Assembly (NCBI RefSeq): GCF_040496035.1
Contig: NZ_JBEPJZ010000001.1
Coordinates: 1,488,001-1,552,000 of the forward strand
Reading direction: 5' to 3'
Source: Agromyces sp. SYSU T00194
GTDB lineage: Bacteria; Actinomycetota; Actinomycetes; Actinomycetales; Microbacteriaceae
DNA length: 64,000 bases
How positions within the stretch are numbered: the first letter of the stretch is position 1; each line of letters starts with the position of its first letter. The position numbers and the translations under genes are program-made. Shown one piece after another: positions 17,410-24,826 of this stretch. The notes beneath the pieces are model-generated. The model did not search any database. It saw nothing but the letters and a program-made list of their open reading frames with translations, and was not told where the DNA came from.

Positions 17410-17604
17410 ATGTCGGGTGGACTGGCGGACGTGCGGTTCCTCACCGTGGCGGAGGTCGCTGCCATCATGCGAGTGTCGCGCATGACCGTATACCGCCTGG
17501 TGCATGCGGGTGAGCTGCCGGCGATCCGGTTCGGGCGGTCGTTCCGCGTACCGGAGTCCGCGGTCGTCGACGCGGTGCACCACGGCGTCGCCGACCGCGC
17601 CTGA
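17410..17604 (+). CDS. small excisionase/BldC-type DNA-binding protein
   Basis: A 64-residue protein made almost only of a MerR-like winged helix of the excisionase family: FLTVAEVAAIMRVSRMTVYR, then LVHAGELPAIRFGRSFRVPE. It resembles BldC of Streptomyces, a developmental regulator that binds DNA as head-to-tail multimers, and similar small proteins kept in most Actinobacteria. The start is ATG 17410; GAGGGAGA lies before it. No phage or integrase gene is near, so a chromosomal regulator is more likely than an excisionase. Confidence 0.88.
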   Translation: MSGGLADVRFLTVAEVAAIMRVSRMTVYRLVHAGELPAIRFGRSFRVPESAVVDAVHHGVADRA

Positions 17605-17628
17605 GCGCCCGTCTCGGGCGGAATCGGC

Positions 17629-17634
17629 TAGACT
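17629..17634 (+). promoter_or_regulatory. probable -10 box for the bS22 gene
   Basis: TAGACT, about 67 bases before the bS22 start. Unlike its neighbours, this gene keeps a 5' untranslated region and a ribosome binding site (TGAGGTAA). Confidence 0.45.
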
Positions 17635-17701
17635 ATCCCGAGGCATCTCGCCCGAGGCCGCGGCACGCCCGGCCGACCCCGAACGTTCTGTGAGGTAATC
17701 C

Positions 17702-17800
17702 GTGGGTTCTGTGATCAAGAAGCGTCGCAAGCGCATGGCGAAGAAGAAGCACCGCAAGCTCCTTCGCAAGACGCGCCACCAGCGCCGCAACAAGAAGTAG
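17702..17800 (+). CDS. AURKAIP1/COX24-domain small ribosomal protein bS22
   Basis: A 32-residue, extremely basic protein (MGSVIKKRRKRMAKKKHRK and so on to HQRRNKK) that matches the actinobacterial AURKAIP1/COX24 family. The mycobacterial member was found in ribosome structures on the 30S subunit and named bS22. The start is GTG 17702, behind TGAGGTAA. It is followed by a hairpin terminator, so it is a single-gene unit. Recognition rests on near identity to the well-known short family sequence. Confidence 0.93.
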   Translation: MGSVIKKRRKRMAKKKHRKLLRKTRHQRRNKK

Positions 17801-17819
17801 TCGCCCGCGACTGCGCCCG

Positions 17820-17845
17820 AGCCCCGAGCCGAACGGCCCGGGGCT
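17820..17845 (+). terminator. hairpin after bS22
   Basis: A seven-base stem AGCCCCG/CGGGGCT with an inner GCC/GGC pairing around GAAC. It ends 11 bases before the -10 box of the next gene. Confidence 0.6.
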
Positions 17846-17855
17846 TCGTGCTGTC

Positions 17856-17868
17856 TAAGGTGGGTTCC
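17856..17868 (+). promoter_or_regulatory. probable leaderless promoter -10 (glutaredoxin-like gene)
   Basis: TAAGGT at 17856-17861, seven bases before the ATG at 17869. Confidence 0.55.
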
Positions 17869-18156
17869 ATGAGCACCGACGCGCCCGCCACGGGCATCCG
17901 CATCACCCTGCTGGGCAAGCCCGGCTGCCACCTCTGCGACGACGCGCGCGAGGTCGTGCAGGCGGTGCGCGACGAGGTCGCGGCACTGCCCGACGGGCCG
18001 GCCCTCGCCTACGAGGAGTCGTCCATCCTTGACGACGAGGCGCTCCGCGAGCGGTACTGGGAGCAGATCCCGGTGCTCCTCATCGACGGCGAGGAGCACG
18101 CGCACTGGCGCGTCGACCCGGTGCGGCTGAAGGCCGCCCTGCTCGAGCGCGCGTAG
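17869..18156 (+). CDS. glutaredoxin-family protein
   Basis: A 95-residue thioredoxin-fold protein of the DUF836/glutaredoxin-like type. The redox motif is KPGCHLCDDAREVV (CxxC near residue 23), and the cis-proline is in QIPVLLIDGEE; the C-terminus RVDPVRLKAALLE is the usual last helix. Likely a cytoplasmic thiol oxidoreductase; partner unknown. I chose ATG 17869 over the GTG at 17848 because the promoter is leaderless at 17869 and the upstream seven codons would lie within the -10 region. Confidence 0.9.
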   Translation: MSTDAPATGIRITLLGKPGCHLCDDAREVVQAVRDEVAALPDGPALAYEESSILDDEALRERYWEQIPVLLIDGEEHAHWRVDPVRLKAALLERA

Positions 18157-18187
18157 CCGGGCGTCCGGGTCGCCGCGGGGGAACGCG

Positions 18188-18223
18188 ACGAGGGGCGGTG
18201 CCGACGTCGGCACCGCCCCTCGT
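18188..18223. terminator. perfect 36-base palindrome between convergent genes
   Basis: An uninterrupted 18-bp self-complementary repeat with its centre at GACGTC, between the glutaredoxin-like gene and the convergent SHOCT gene. Almost certainly a bidirectional terminator. Confidence 0.8.
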
Positions 18224-18239
18224 GGTTCGCGCGGCCGGG

Positions 18240-18650
18240 TCAGGCCACGTTGTTCGAATCCGGCTTGAGGGCCTTCTCCTTGAGGAGCGCGAACTCGGCG
18301 TCGGAGATGGTGCCGGCCTCGTGCAGCGCCTTCGCCTTCGCGATCTCGTCCGCGGCGCTCGTCGGCGTCACGACCTGGCGGATGTAGGACTCCTGCGCGT
18401 CCTGCGCGGCCTTGACCTGCGCGGCCTGCCGCTTCGCCATGCTCGGGCCGCGGGCGATCAGGTAGACGAGCGCGGTGAGGAGGGGAACGAAGATCAGGAA
18501 GATGATCCAGAGGGCCTTCCACCAGCCGCTGAGCTCGTGGTCGCGGAAGATGTCGACCAGGATGGTGAAGAGCACCATCAGGTAGGCGATCCAGATGAAG
18601 ATCACGAACGACACCCAGATGATGTCCCAGAACGATTCCCAGAAGCTCAT
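18240..18650 (-). CDS. PLDc_N-type membrane protein with C-terminal SHOCT domain
   Basis: A 136-residue protein. Two transmembrane helices (about residues 8-32 and 44-66) with the Trp-rich linker HELSGWWKALWIIF are typical of the PLD nuclease N-terminal family of small membrane proteins. The C-terminus has a SHOCT domain, ADEIAKAKALHEAGTISDAE then FALLKEKAL. The start is ATG 18650 with GAAAGG eight bases upstream. The reading frame extends far upstream but overlaps the antiporter gene. Function unknown. Confidence 0.85.
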   Translation of the reverse strand: MSFWESFWDIIWVSFVIFIWIAYLMVLFTILVDIFRDHELSGWWKALWIIFLIFVPLLTALVYLIARGPSMAKRQAAQVKAAQDAQESYIRQVVTPTSAADEIAKAKALHEAGTISDAEFALLKEKALKPDSNNVA

Positions 18651-18730
18651 TACGAACCTTTCACGGAGTATGCGTCGGGGGTGGGGTCCCCCGCCCAGAC
18701 CCGACCGTAGCGCGGTTGGCGGCGCCGCGT

Positions 18731-19984
18731 CTACGACCGCGGGGCGGTGTCGTCGGATGCATCGCCCGGCGGTTCCGCCGCGTCCTGATGCGGATCCGCC
18801 GTGGTCGCCGGCTCGCGTGACTCCTCGCGGTACCGGCGGGCGAAGTAGCCCGCGATCGGCACGTCCGTCGAGGAGTGCGCGACGATCGAGATGACGATGG
18901 CGACGACGATGATGTGGAACATCGCGTCGGCGTCGGGCGCGCCCGACTGCAGCACCAGGATGCCGTAGAGCACCGACGCGAACCCCTTGGGCCCGAACCA
19001 CGCGGCGGTGAGCCGCTCCTGCCACGGCATGCCGCTGCCGATGAGCGAGACCTCGACGGCGACCGGCCGCGCGACGATCAGCAGGAGGATCGCGAACACG
19101 TACCCGCCGAGCGGCACGTCCGCGAGGAACGCGGGCGAGATGAGCGCGCCGAACATGAGCACCGCGAGCAGCTTGATGAGCTCGGTGAACTGCTCGCCGA
19201 ACTCGCGGTACGCCTCGCGCATCTCGGGTGCGGCGGTGGCGATCGTGATGCCCGCGGCGAAGGCGGCGAGGTAGAGGTTCGCGTGGGTGAGCTCGCAGAT
19301 GCCCAGCACCAGCAGCCCGACCGCGACCGGCGTGAGCGATGCGTAGAGCGGGGTGCGCGAGAACATCCGCCGGCGCACGAGCCAGCTGACGACGAGCGGC
19401 ACGACGATGCCCACGACGATGCCGAGCGAGAGCTCCTCGAGGAGCTGGAGCGGCTCGGCGTCGGGCCCGCCGACCGCGGCGATGAGGAACAGCACGACCG
19501 GCAGCGCGAGGCCGTCGTTCAGCCCGGACTCCACGCCGAGCAGGTGCCGCACCCGGTACGGGATCTCGCCGCGCCCGACGATCGCCGACGCGAACACCGG
19601 GTCGGTCGGCGCGAGCACCGCGGCGACGAGCAGCGCCTGCGTCCAGTCCAGGCCGACCAGCCAGACGCCGAGCAGCGCCGAGATGACGAAGGTCAGGGGC
19701 ATCCCGAGCAGCAGCGCACGACCCGGCAGCCGCCACGCCTCGCGCAGCTCGCGGAGGCCGACCTGCTGGCCGTCGGTGAACAGCACGACGAACAGCGCGA
19801 GGGAGGAGATGATCTCCACGGTCGGGTCGTCCGTGTCGAAGTGCACGAACCCGGCCATGCCGTCGCCGACCAGGAACCCCGCGACGAGGAACAGCACGGT
19901 CGTCGACAGCACGGTGCGGTGCGCGAGTCCCGAGATCAGGATCGCGACCAGCAGGACGACGGCGAAGACGAGGAGGAGTTCCAC
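18731..19984 (-). CDS. CPA1-type cation/proton antiporter (NhaP-like)
   Basis: Membrane antiporter of 417 residues, exchanging Na+ or K+ for protons. Twelve or so transmembrane segments; the ion-binding motifs are LAPTDPVFASAIVGR and LGVESGLNDGLALPV (conserved Asp residues of CPA1 exchangers). The C-terminal 35 residues are acidic and cytoplasmic. The start is GTG 19984. Ion preference cannot be read from sequence. The next gene on the strand is the ClC channel, 73 bases upstream, so both may serve ion homeostasis. Confidence 0.92.
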   Translation of the reverse strand: MELLLVFAVVLLVAILISGLAHRTVLSTTVLFLVAGFLVGDGMAGFVHFDTDDPTVEIISSLALFVVLFTDGQQVGLRELREAWRLPGRALLLGMPLTFVISALLGVWLVGLDWTQALLVAAVLAPTDPVFASAIVGRGEIPYRVRHLLGVESGLNDGLALPVVLFLIAAVGGPDAEPLQLLEELSLGIVVGIVVPLVVSWLVRRRMFSRTPLYASLTPVAVGLLVLGICELTHANLYLAAFAAGITIATAAPEMREAYREFGEQFTELIKLLAVLMFGALISPAFLADVPLGGYVFAILLLIVARPVAVEVSLIGSGMPWQERLTAAWFGPKGFASVLYGILVLQSGAPDADAMFHIIVVAIVISIVAHSSTDVPIAGYFARRYREESREPATTADPHQDAAEPPGDASDDTAPRS

Positions 19985-20057
19985 CCTCGCTACTCTGCCG
20001 GAGCGGCGGCGGTCGTGTCGATGGCGCGCGCGTCGCGACCCGCGAGCGGATGCCGCC

Positions 20058-21341
20058 TCAGCCCGCCGGTTCCTCCTCGACCCGCATCTCGGGCAGGCGC
20101 GCGACGAGCAGCCAGCCGGGGAGGATCAGCACGCACAGCATGGGCAGCAGGGCGATGTCGCCGACGACCACGATCGCGATGAACAGCGACAGCCAGCCGT
20201 CGCGCACCACCACGAGGCAGACGCCGAGCACGGCCGCGGCCATCGCGACCGGCAGCGGGATCGCGGGCACGAGCGCGACCGCGAGGATGCCGATCGCGCC
20301 GCCGATGAAGATGGTCGGGAAGATGCGTCCGCCGCGGAATCCCGCTGCGGCGGCGATGAGCAGCGCGACGATCTTGACGAGCACGATGCCCGCGAGTTGC
20401 CAGCCGTCGTATTCGGCGGCGTCCTTCGTGAGCTCCTGCAGTTCCTCGAGCCCCTTGAAGAGCGTGATGGGGCCGCCGATCGCGCCGAGCAGCCCGAGGA
20501 CGAGCCCGCCGATCGTGAGCGGGATGATCGGGTTCCGCAGCGCGTGGAACATGCGGTGCAGTGGCCGCAGGCCGTAGACGAGGGCGAGTCCGGCCGCGAT
20601 TGCGGCGAGCAGCACGAGCACGCCCCACAGGAAGTCGATCGCCGCCGGCGCATCGTACGAGGGCGTGCCGGCCGAGAGCCCGTAGGAGCCGAGGAAGTGC
20701 ATCGTGATCGATCCGGCGGCCGCGGCCATGAGCGGTGCGAACATGCGGTCCCACAGCGGGCGCTTCGAGGGCACCGCGATCGCGACGCTCGTGACCAGCA
20801 GCGCCGCGCCGACCGGCGAGCCGAACAGCGCGCCCACGGTGCCGGCGACGACGATCACGGTGAGCGGTCCGATGGGCAGCTGCGGCAGGAACCGCTTGGC
20901 CGCCCAGGCCGCGAGCGCGATGTTGATGGCGAGGGTCGGCCCCTCGGGGCCGAGGCTCACGCCCATCGACAGCGTGATGATCGCCGCGAGGGCCACTCCG
21001 GGAACCGCGGACATCGCCATCGGCGACGGGAACAGCGACTCGGCCGCCGGGTCCTCTCCGCCGTGCCCCGGCATGAAGCGCACGATCAGCCCGGTGAGCA
21101 GGCCGGCGAGCGTGAGCACGCCGATGATCCAGAGCGGATCGTCGCCCGAGACGCCCGCCCAGCCGGGCACGAGGTCCCAGAAGAACCGGTCGACCCACTC
21201 GGAGACGAGGTCGAGGGCCGCCAGTACCAGCGCGGAGCCGATGCCGATGACGATCGCCGGGATCGACAGCTGCAGCAGCAGCTTCGGGTCGGACCTCCCG
21301 GTACCGTCGGGCACCTCGGCAGCCGCCGTCTCCTCGGCCAT
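20058..21341 (-). CDS. ClC-family chloride channel/ion transporter
   Basis: Membrane protein of 427 residues with the ClC fold. The filter motif GxEGP is GVSLGPEGPTLAI, and the second filter motif GxFxP corresponds to GFRGGRIFPTIFIGG, where Arg-Ile replaces the usual residues before Phe-Pro. It lacks C-terminal CBS domains. The glutamate in GPEGP would allow proton-coupled exchange. The start is ATG 21341 with GGGGAGGA before it; TAGTCT about 35 bases upstream may be the -10 box. The transported ion (chloride, fluoride or other) is not determined. Confidence 0.9.
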   Translation of the reverse strand: MAEETAAAEVPDGTGRSDPKLLLQLSIPAIVIGIGSALVLAALDLVSEWVDRFFWDLVPGWAGVSGDDPLWIIGVLTLAGLLTGLIVRFMPGHGGEDPAAESLFPSPMAMSAVPGVALAAIITLSMGVSLGPEGPTLAINIALAAWAAKRFLPQLPIGPLTVIVVAGTVGALFGSPVGAALLVTSVAIAVPSKRPLWDRMFAPLMAAAAGSITMHFLGSYGLSAGTPSYDAPAAIDFLWGVLVLLAAIAAGLALVYGLRPLHRMFHALRNPIIPLTIGGLVLGLLGAIGGPITLFKGLEELQELTKDAAEYDGWQLAGIVLVKIVALLIAAAAGFRGGRIFPTIFIGGAIGILAVALVPAIPLPVAMAAAVLGVCLVVVRDGWLSLFIAIVVVGDIALLPMLCVLILPGWLLVARLPEMRVEEEPAG

Positions 21342-21383
21342 GCGTCCTCCCCGCAGGTTCGCCCTCGGGGGTCAGACTAGCGG

Positions 21384-22727
21384 CTAGGGCAGCAGGCGCG
21401 TCGGGCCGCGGAAGAGGTAGGTGACCTCGCGGATCGACGCCTCGTGCAGCATGAGCATCAGCACGCGCGCGAGCCCCATGCCGAACCCGCCGTGGGTCGG
21501 GGCGCCGTAGCGGAAGAAGTCGAGGTAGAACTCGAGCTCCTCGGGCTCGAGGCCCTTCTCCTTCGCCTGGGCGACGAGCACGTCGACGCGGTGCTCGCGC
21601 TGGGCGCCGGTCGAGATCTCCACGCCGTTGAACAGCAGGTCGTAGCTGTTCGTGAGCGTCGGGTCGCCCTCGTGGCGCATGTGGTAGAACGGCCGGATGT
21701 TCGAGGCGTAGTCGGTGAGGAACACGAACTCGTGGCCGAACTCCTCCTTCACGTACGCCGCGATCTGCCGCTCGCCCTCGGGGTCCATGTCCTCGTCCTC
21801 GCGGGGCACGACGTACCCGCGCTCGGCGACGATCTCCTTGGCGCGCGCGAGCGGGATGCGCGGGAACGGCGTGGCCGGCACCGTGACCTCGACGTCGAAC
21901 AGCTCGGCGATCTCGTCGCCGTGGCGCTCCTTGACCGCGCTGAACCCGGCGACGAGGAGCTCCTCGTGCATCTGCATCACGTCTTCGTGCGAGTCGATCC
22001 AGCTCATCTCGGCGTCGACCGAGGTGAACTCGGTGGCGTGCCGCGAGGTGAACGAGGGGTCGGCGCGGAAGGCGGGGCCGACCTCGAAGACCTTGCCGAA
22101 GCCGGCGACCTGCGCCATCTGCTTGAAGAACTGCGGGCTCTGCGCCAGGTACGCCTTGCCGTCGAAGTACTCGATCTCGAACAGCTCGGCGCGCGACTCC
22201 GAGGCGGAGGCCATGAGCTTCGGGGTCTGGATCTCGACGAAGCCGCGCTCGACCCAGTAGCTGCGCCAGGCGTGCAGCAGCGTCGTCTGGATCTTGAAGA
22301 TGAGGGCCTGCTTCGGGTTGCGCAGGTCGAGGAAGCGCCAGTCGAGGCGCTTGTCGAGGCTCGAGTCGGCGGCGATCGGCGTCTCGGGCAGCGCCTCGGT
22401 GACGACCTCGAGCGTGCCGATCTTCACCTCGAGCCCGCCGAGCTTGACGCGCTCGTCGTGCTTCAGGTCGCCGGTCACGGTCACGAACGAGCCGTGGGCG
22501 AGCGCCGAGATCTGCTCGGTGATGGCCAGGCGGGCGGATGCCTCGGGCGCGGCGTCCTCCGCGAGCTCGCGCACGGCCGGGTTCACGAGCTGCACGGCAC
22601 CCGACTCGTCGCGCAGGATGACGAACTGCACCTTCTTCTGGTCGCGGACGGTCTCGACCCATCCGGAGACGCTGACGGGGCCGTCCTCGAGGGCGGCGAG
22701 GTGCTTGACGAGGGTGCGGGTGCTCAC
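21384..22727 (-). CDS. aspS: archaeal-type aspartyl-tRNA synthetase (probably aspartate--tRNA(Asn) ligase)
   Basis: Class IIb synthetase of 447 residues, much shorter than the roughly 590-residue bacterial AspRS because it lacks the GAD insertion. An N-terminal OB fold for anticodon binding (VSVSGWVETVRDQKKVQF) is followed by the class II core: motif 2 FEVGPAFRADPSFTSRHATE and motif 3 GGFGMGLARVLMLML. This compact archaeal form is usually non-discriminating, charging tRNA-Asp and tRNA-Asn, and then relies on GatCAB to make Asn-tRNA; that partner is not in the window. The start is GTG 22727. Confidence 0.93.
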   Translation of the reverse strand: MSTRTLVKHLAALEDGPVSVSGWVETVRDQKKVQFVILRDESGAVQLVNPAVRELAEDAAPEASARLAITEQISALAHGSFVTVTGDLKHDERVKLGGLEVKIGTLEVVTEALPETPIAADSSLDKRLDWRFLDLRNPKQALIFKIQTTLLHAWRSYWVERGFVEIQTPKLMASASESRAELFEIEYFDGKAYLAQSPQFFKQMAQVAGFGKVFEVGPAFRADPSFTSRHATEFTSVDAEMSWIDSHEDVMQMHEELLVAGFSAVKERHGDEIAELFDVEVTVPATPFPRIPLARAKEIVAERGYVVPREDEDMDPEGERQIAAYVKEEFGHEFVFLTDYASNIRPFYHMRHEGDPTLTNSYDLLFNGVEISTGAQREHRVDVLVAQAKEKGLEPEELEFYLDFFRYGAPTHGGFGMGLARVLMLMLHEASIREVTYLFRGPTRLLP

Positions 22728-22741
22728 GGCCGACCATCCTA
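22728..22741 (-). promoter_or_regulatory. probable -10 box of aspS
   Basis: TAGGAT on the minus strand (22741-22736), eight bases before the GTG; nearly or fully leaderless. Confidence 0.5.
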
Positions 22742-22800
22742 CCCGCGCGCGCCTGTGCGCCGAACGGGTGCGCCCGCCGCCTGCTGCCCGCGCATTCTCG

Positions 22801-22837
22801 GCGTTCTCATGGGAACGCGCTGCCTAGACTGGGTGCC
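22801..22837 (+). promoter_or_regulatory. phosphatase promoter with inverted repeat at the -35 position
   Basis: TAGACT (22825-22830) sits seven bases before the GTG at 22838, a leaderless layout. A perfect six-base inverted repeat (GCGTTC/GAACGC, 22801-22818) covers where a -35 box would be and could be an operator. Confidence 0.5.
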
Positions 22838-23482
22838 GTGCCGGCCGACCAGATCCATCTCGTGCGCCACGGCGAGGTCTTCAACCCCCAGGGCGTGCTC
22901 TACGGCCGTCTCCCCGGCTACGGCCTCTCGTCGCTGGGCCGCCAGATGGCGCAGGCCGCCGCCGACGACCTCCTCGCCCGCGGACGCACGACGACCGCCC
23001 TCTACGCGTCCCCACTCCAGCGCACCCAGCAGTCGGCGGAGCCGATCTCGGCGGCGTTCGGCCTGGAGCCCGTGCTCGAGGAGCGCGTGATCGAGCCCGC
23101 CAACCGCTTCGAGGGCAAGCGCATGACGGGCGCGGGCGGTGCGCTGCGCGACGTGCGCAACTGGCCGTTCCTCGTCAACCCGTGGGAGCCGAGCTGGGGC
23201 GAGCCGTTCGGCTCGATCGCCGACCGCATGGTCGCCGCGATGGCCGATGCCGCCGACGCCGCCGAGTCCGGCGACGTCGTCTTCGTCTCCCACCAGCTCC
23301 CGATCTGGATGGTGCACCGTCGCGTCACGGGCAGCCGCCTGTCGCACGACCCGCGGCGCCGCCGGTGCGCGCTGTCGAGCATCACGACGTTCGAGCGTCG
23401 GGGCGGCCGCTTCGTCGAGGTCGGCTACCGCGACCCGGCCGCACCGCTGGCCGTCGCCGCGACCGACGTGGGGGCCGTGTGA
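22838..23482 (+). CDS. histidine phosphatase family protein
   Basis: A 214-residue member of the phosphoglycerate-mutase-like superfamily. The phospho-accepting histidine is in IHLVRHGEVFNP, and the second catalytic histidine in DVVFVSHQLPIW; ASPLQRTQQSAEPI is the conserved arginine motif. Substrate unknown. The stop shares one base with the start of the following TlpA-type gene, placing it first in the cytochrome c maturation operon, an arrangement common in Actinobacteria. Confidence 0.9.
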   Translation: MPADQIHLVRHGEVFNPQGVLYGRLPGYGLSSLGRQMAQAAADDLLARGRTTTALYASPLQRTQQSAEPISAAFGLEPVLEERVIEPANRFEGKRMTGAGGALRDVRNWPFLVNPWEPSWGEPFGSIADRMVAAMADAADAAESGDVVFVSHQLPIWMVHRRVTGSRLSHDPRRRRCALSSITTFERRGGRFVEVGYRDPAAPLAVAATDVGAV

Positions 23483-24069
23483 TGCGCCGTCTCGCGGCCG
23501 TGGCGCTCGCCGCGGCATCCGTCGTCGTGCTGGCCGGCTGCGGCTCCGACCCGCTCGCGGAGCAGTACCGCGACGGCAGCGGCAAGAACTACATCGCCGG
23601 CGACGGCACGATCTCCGAGATCGCGCCCGGCGAGCGCGGCGAGCCGGTCGCGTTCGCGGGCGAGTCGATCGAGGGAGAGCCGGTCTCCTCCGACGACTAC
23701 GCGGGCGAGGTCGTCATCGTGAACTTCTGGTACGCCGGCTGCGCCCCGTGCCGGGCGGAGGCGCCCGACCTGCAGGCGATCAGCGAGCAGTACGCCGGCG
23801 AGGGCGCCAGCGTGCTCGGCGTCAACGTGCGCGACCAGGCGCCGACCGCGGCGAGCTTCGAGTCGGACTACGGCATCACCTACCCGTCGATCGTCGACGC
23901 GAACGACGGCGCCGTGCAGCTCGCGTTCGCGGGAGACGTGCCCCCGAACGCGGTGCCGACCACGCTCGTGCTCGACGCGGAGGGCCGCATCGCCGCGCGC
24001 ATCCTGGGCCAGCTCAACCGGTCGAACCTGCAGACGATCGTCGACGACGTGCTCGACGAGGGCGCCTGA
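23482..24069 (+). CDS. TlpA/ResA-like thioredoxin lipoprotein
   Basis: Extracytoplasmic thiol-disulfide oxidoreductase, 195 residues. A lipoprotein signal peptide ends in VVVLAGCGSD (lipobox LAGC, Cys near residue 18). The thioredoxin active site is FWYAGCAPCRAEAPD, and the cis-proline is in NAVPTTLVLD. It should keep apocytochrome c CxxCH cysteines reduced, receiving electrons from CcdA encoded next. The start is ATG 23482; GTG 23479 in the same frame is an alternative. Confidence 0.92.
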   Translation: MRRLAAVALAAASVVVLAGCGSDPLAEQYRDGSGKNYIAGDGTISEIAPGERGEPVAFAGESIEGEPVSSDDYAGEVVIVNFWYAGCAPCRAEAPDLQAISEQYAGEGASVLGVNVRDQAPTAASFESDYGITYPSIVDANDGAVQLAFAGDVPPNAVPTTLVLDAEGRIAARILGQLNRSNLQTIVDDVLDEGA

Positions 24070-24070
24070 C

Positions 24071-24826
24071 GTGGGCGGCATCGGCGAGGTCGTCCTCAAC
24101 GGCCAGCTGCTCGTCGCGATCCCGATCGCCGTGGCCGCCGGGCTCGTCTCGTTCCTCTCGCCGTGCGTGCTGCCGCTCGTGCCCGGGTACCTCGGCTACG
24201 TCGGCGGGTTCGCGGATGCCTCGGCCGACGCCTCGACCGAGCGCGCCAACCGTCGCCGGCTCGTGCTCGGCGTGCTCCTGTTCATCGCCGGGTTCACGCT
24301 CGTGTTCCTCCTCTTCAACGCCGTCGCGGGTGCGTTCGGCGTGTGGTTGAAGGTCTGGTCCGACCTGATCATCCGCATCGCGGGGGTGGTGCTGATCGTC
24401 ATGGGGCTCGTCTTCATCGGGCAGTTCACGTTCCTGCAGCGCACGTTGCGCCCGTCGTGGCGACCCGCGACCGGACTCGCCGGGGCACCGCTGCTCGGCA
24501 TCGTGTTCGGCCTCGGCTGGACGCCCTGCATCGGCCCGACCCTCGCCGTCGTGCTGACGCTGAGCGCAGACTCCGCGTCGGTCGGGCGGGGCGCACTGCT
24601 CGGGCTCGCCTACTGCATCGGCCTCGGCATCCCGTTCCTGCTCGTGGCACTCGGCTTCGGCTGGGTGACCGGGTCGCTGGCGTTCCTGCGCCGGCACATC
24701 CGGGTCGTGAACATCATCGGAGGGGCGCTGCTGATCGTGATCGGCCTGCTCATGGTCACCGGCGTCTGGAACGCGTGGATGTACGACCTCCAGGCGGTGA
24801 TCACCGGCTATGACCTCCCGATCTGA
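24071..24826 (+). CDS. ccdA: cytochrome c biogenesis protein CcdA
   Basis: Membrane protein of 251 residues that passes reducing power from cytoplasmic thioredoxin to the TlpA/ResA protein. Six transmembrane segments; the paired cysteines are in FLSPCVLPLVPGYLGY (helix 1) and GLGWTPCIGPTLAVVLTL (helix 4), the classical CcdA positions. The start is GTG 24071, one base after the TlpA stop, and the ResB start lies inside its last codons, so translation of the cluster is coupled. Confidence 0.95.
   Translation: MGGIGEVVLNGQLLVAIPIAVAAGLVSFLSPCVLPLVPGYLGYVGGFADASADASTERANRRRLVLGVLLFIAGFTLVFLLFNAVAGAFGVWLKVWSDLIIRIAGVVLIVMGLVFIGQFTFLQRTLRPSWRPATGLAGAPLLGIVFGLGWTPCIGPTLAVVLTLSADSASVGRGALLGLAYCIGLGIPFLLVALGFGWVTGSLAFLRRHIRVVNIIGGALLIVIGLLMVTGVWNAWMYDLQAVITGYDLPI

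Noticed and set aside
17410..17604. Excisionase of an integrated element
   Set aside because: The protein matches the excisionase helix-turn-helix, but no integrase, attachment repeat or phage gene is near; the BldC-like chromosomal type fits better.
23479..23481. GTG 23479 as the tlpA start
   Set aside because: Possible, but the ATG three bases later is equally spaced from the ribosome site and is the more usual codon; the difference is one residue.
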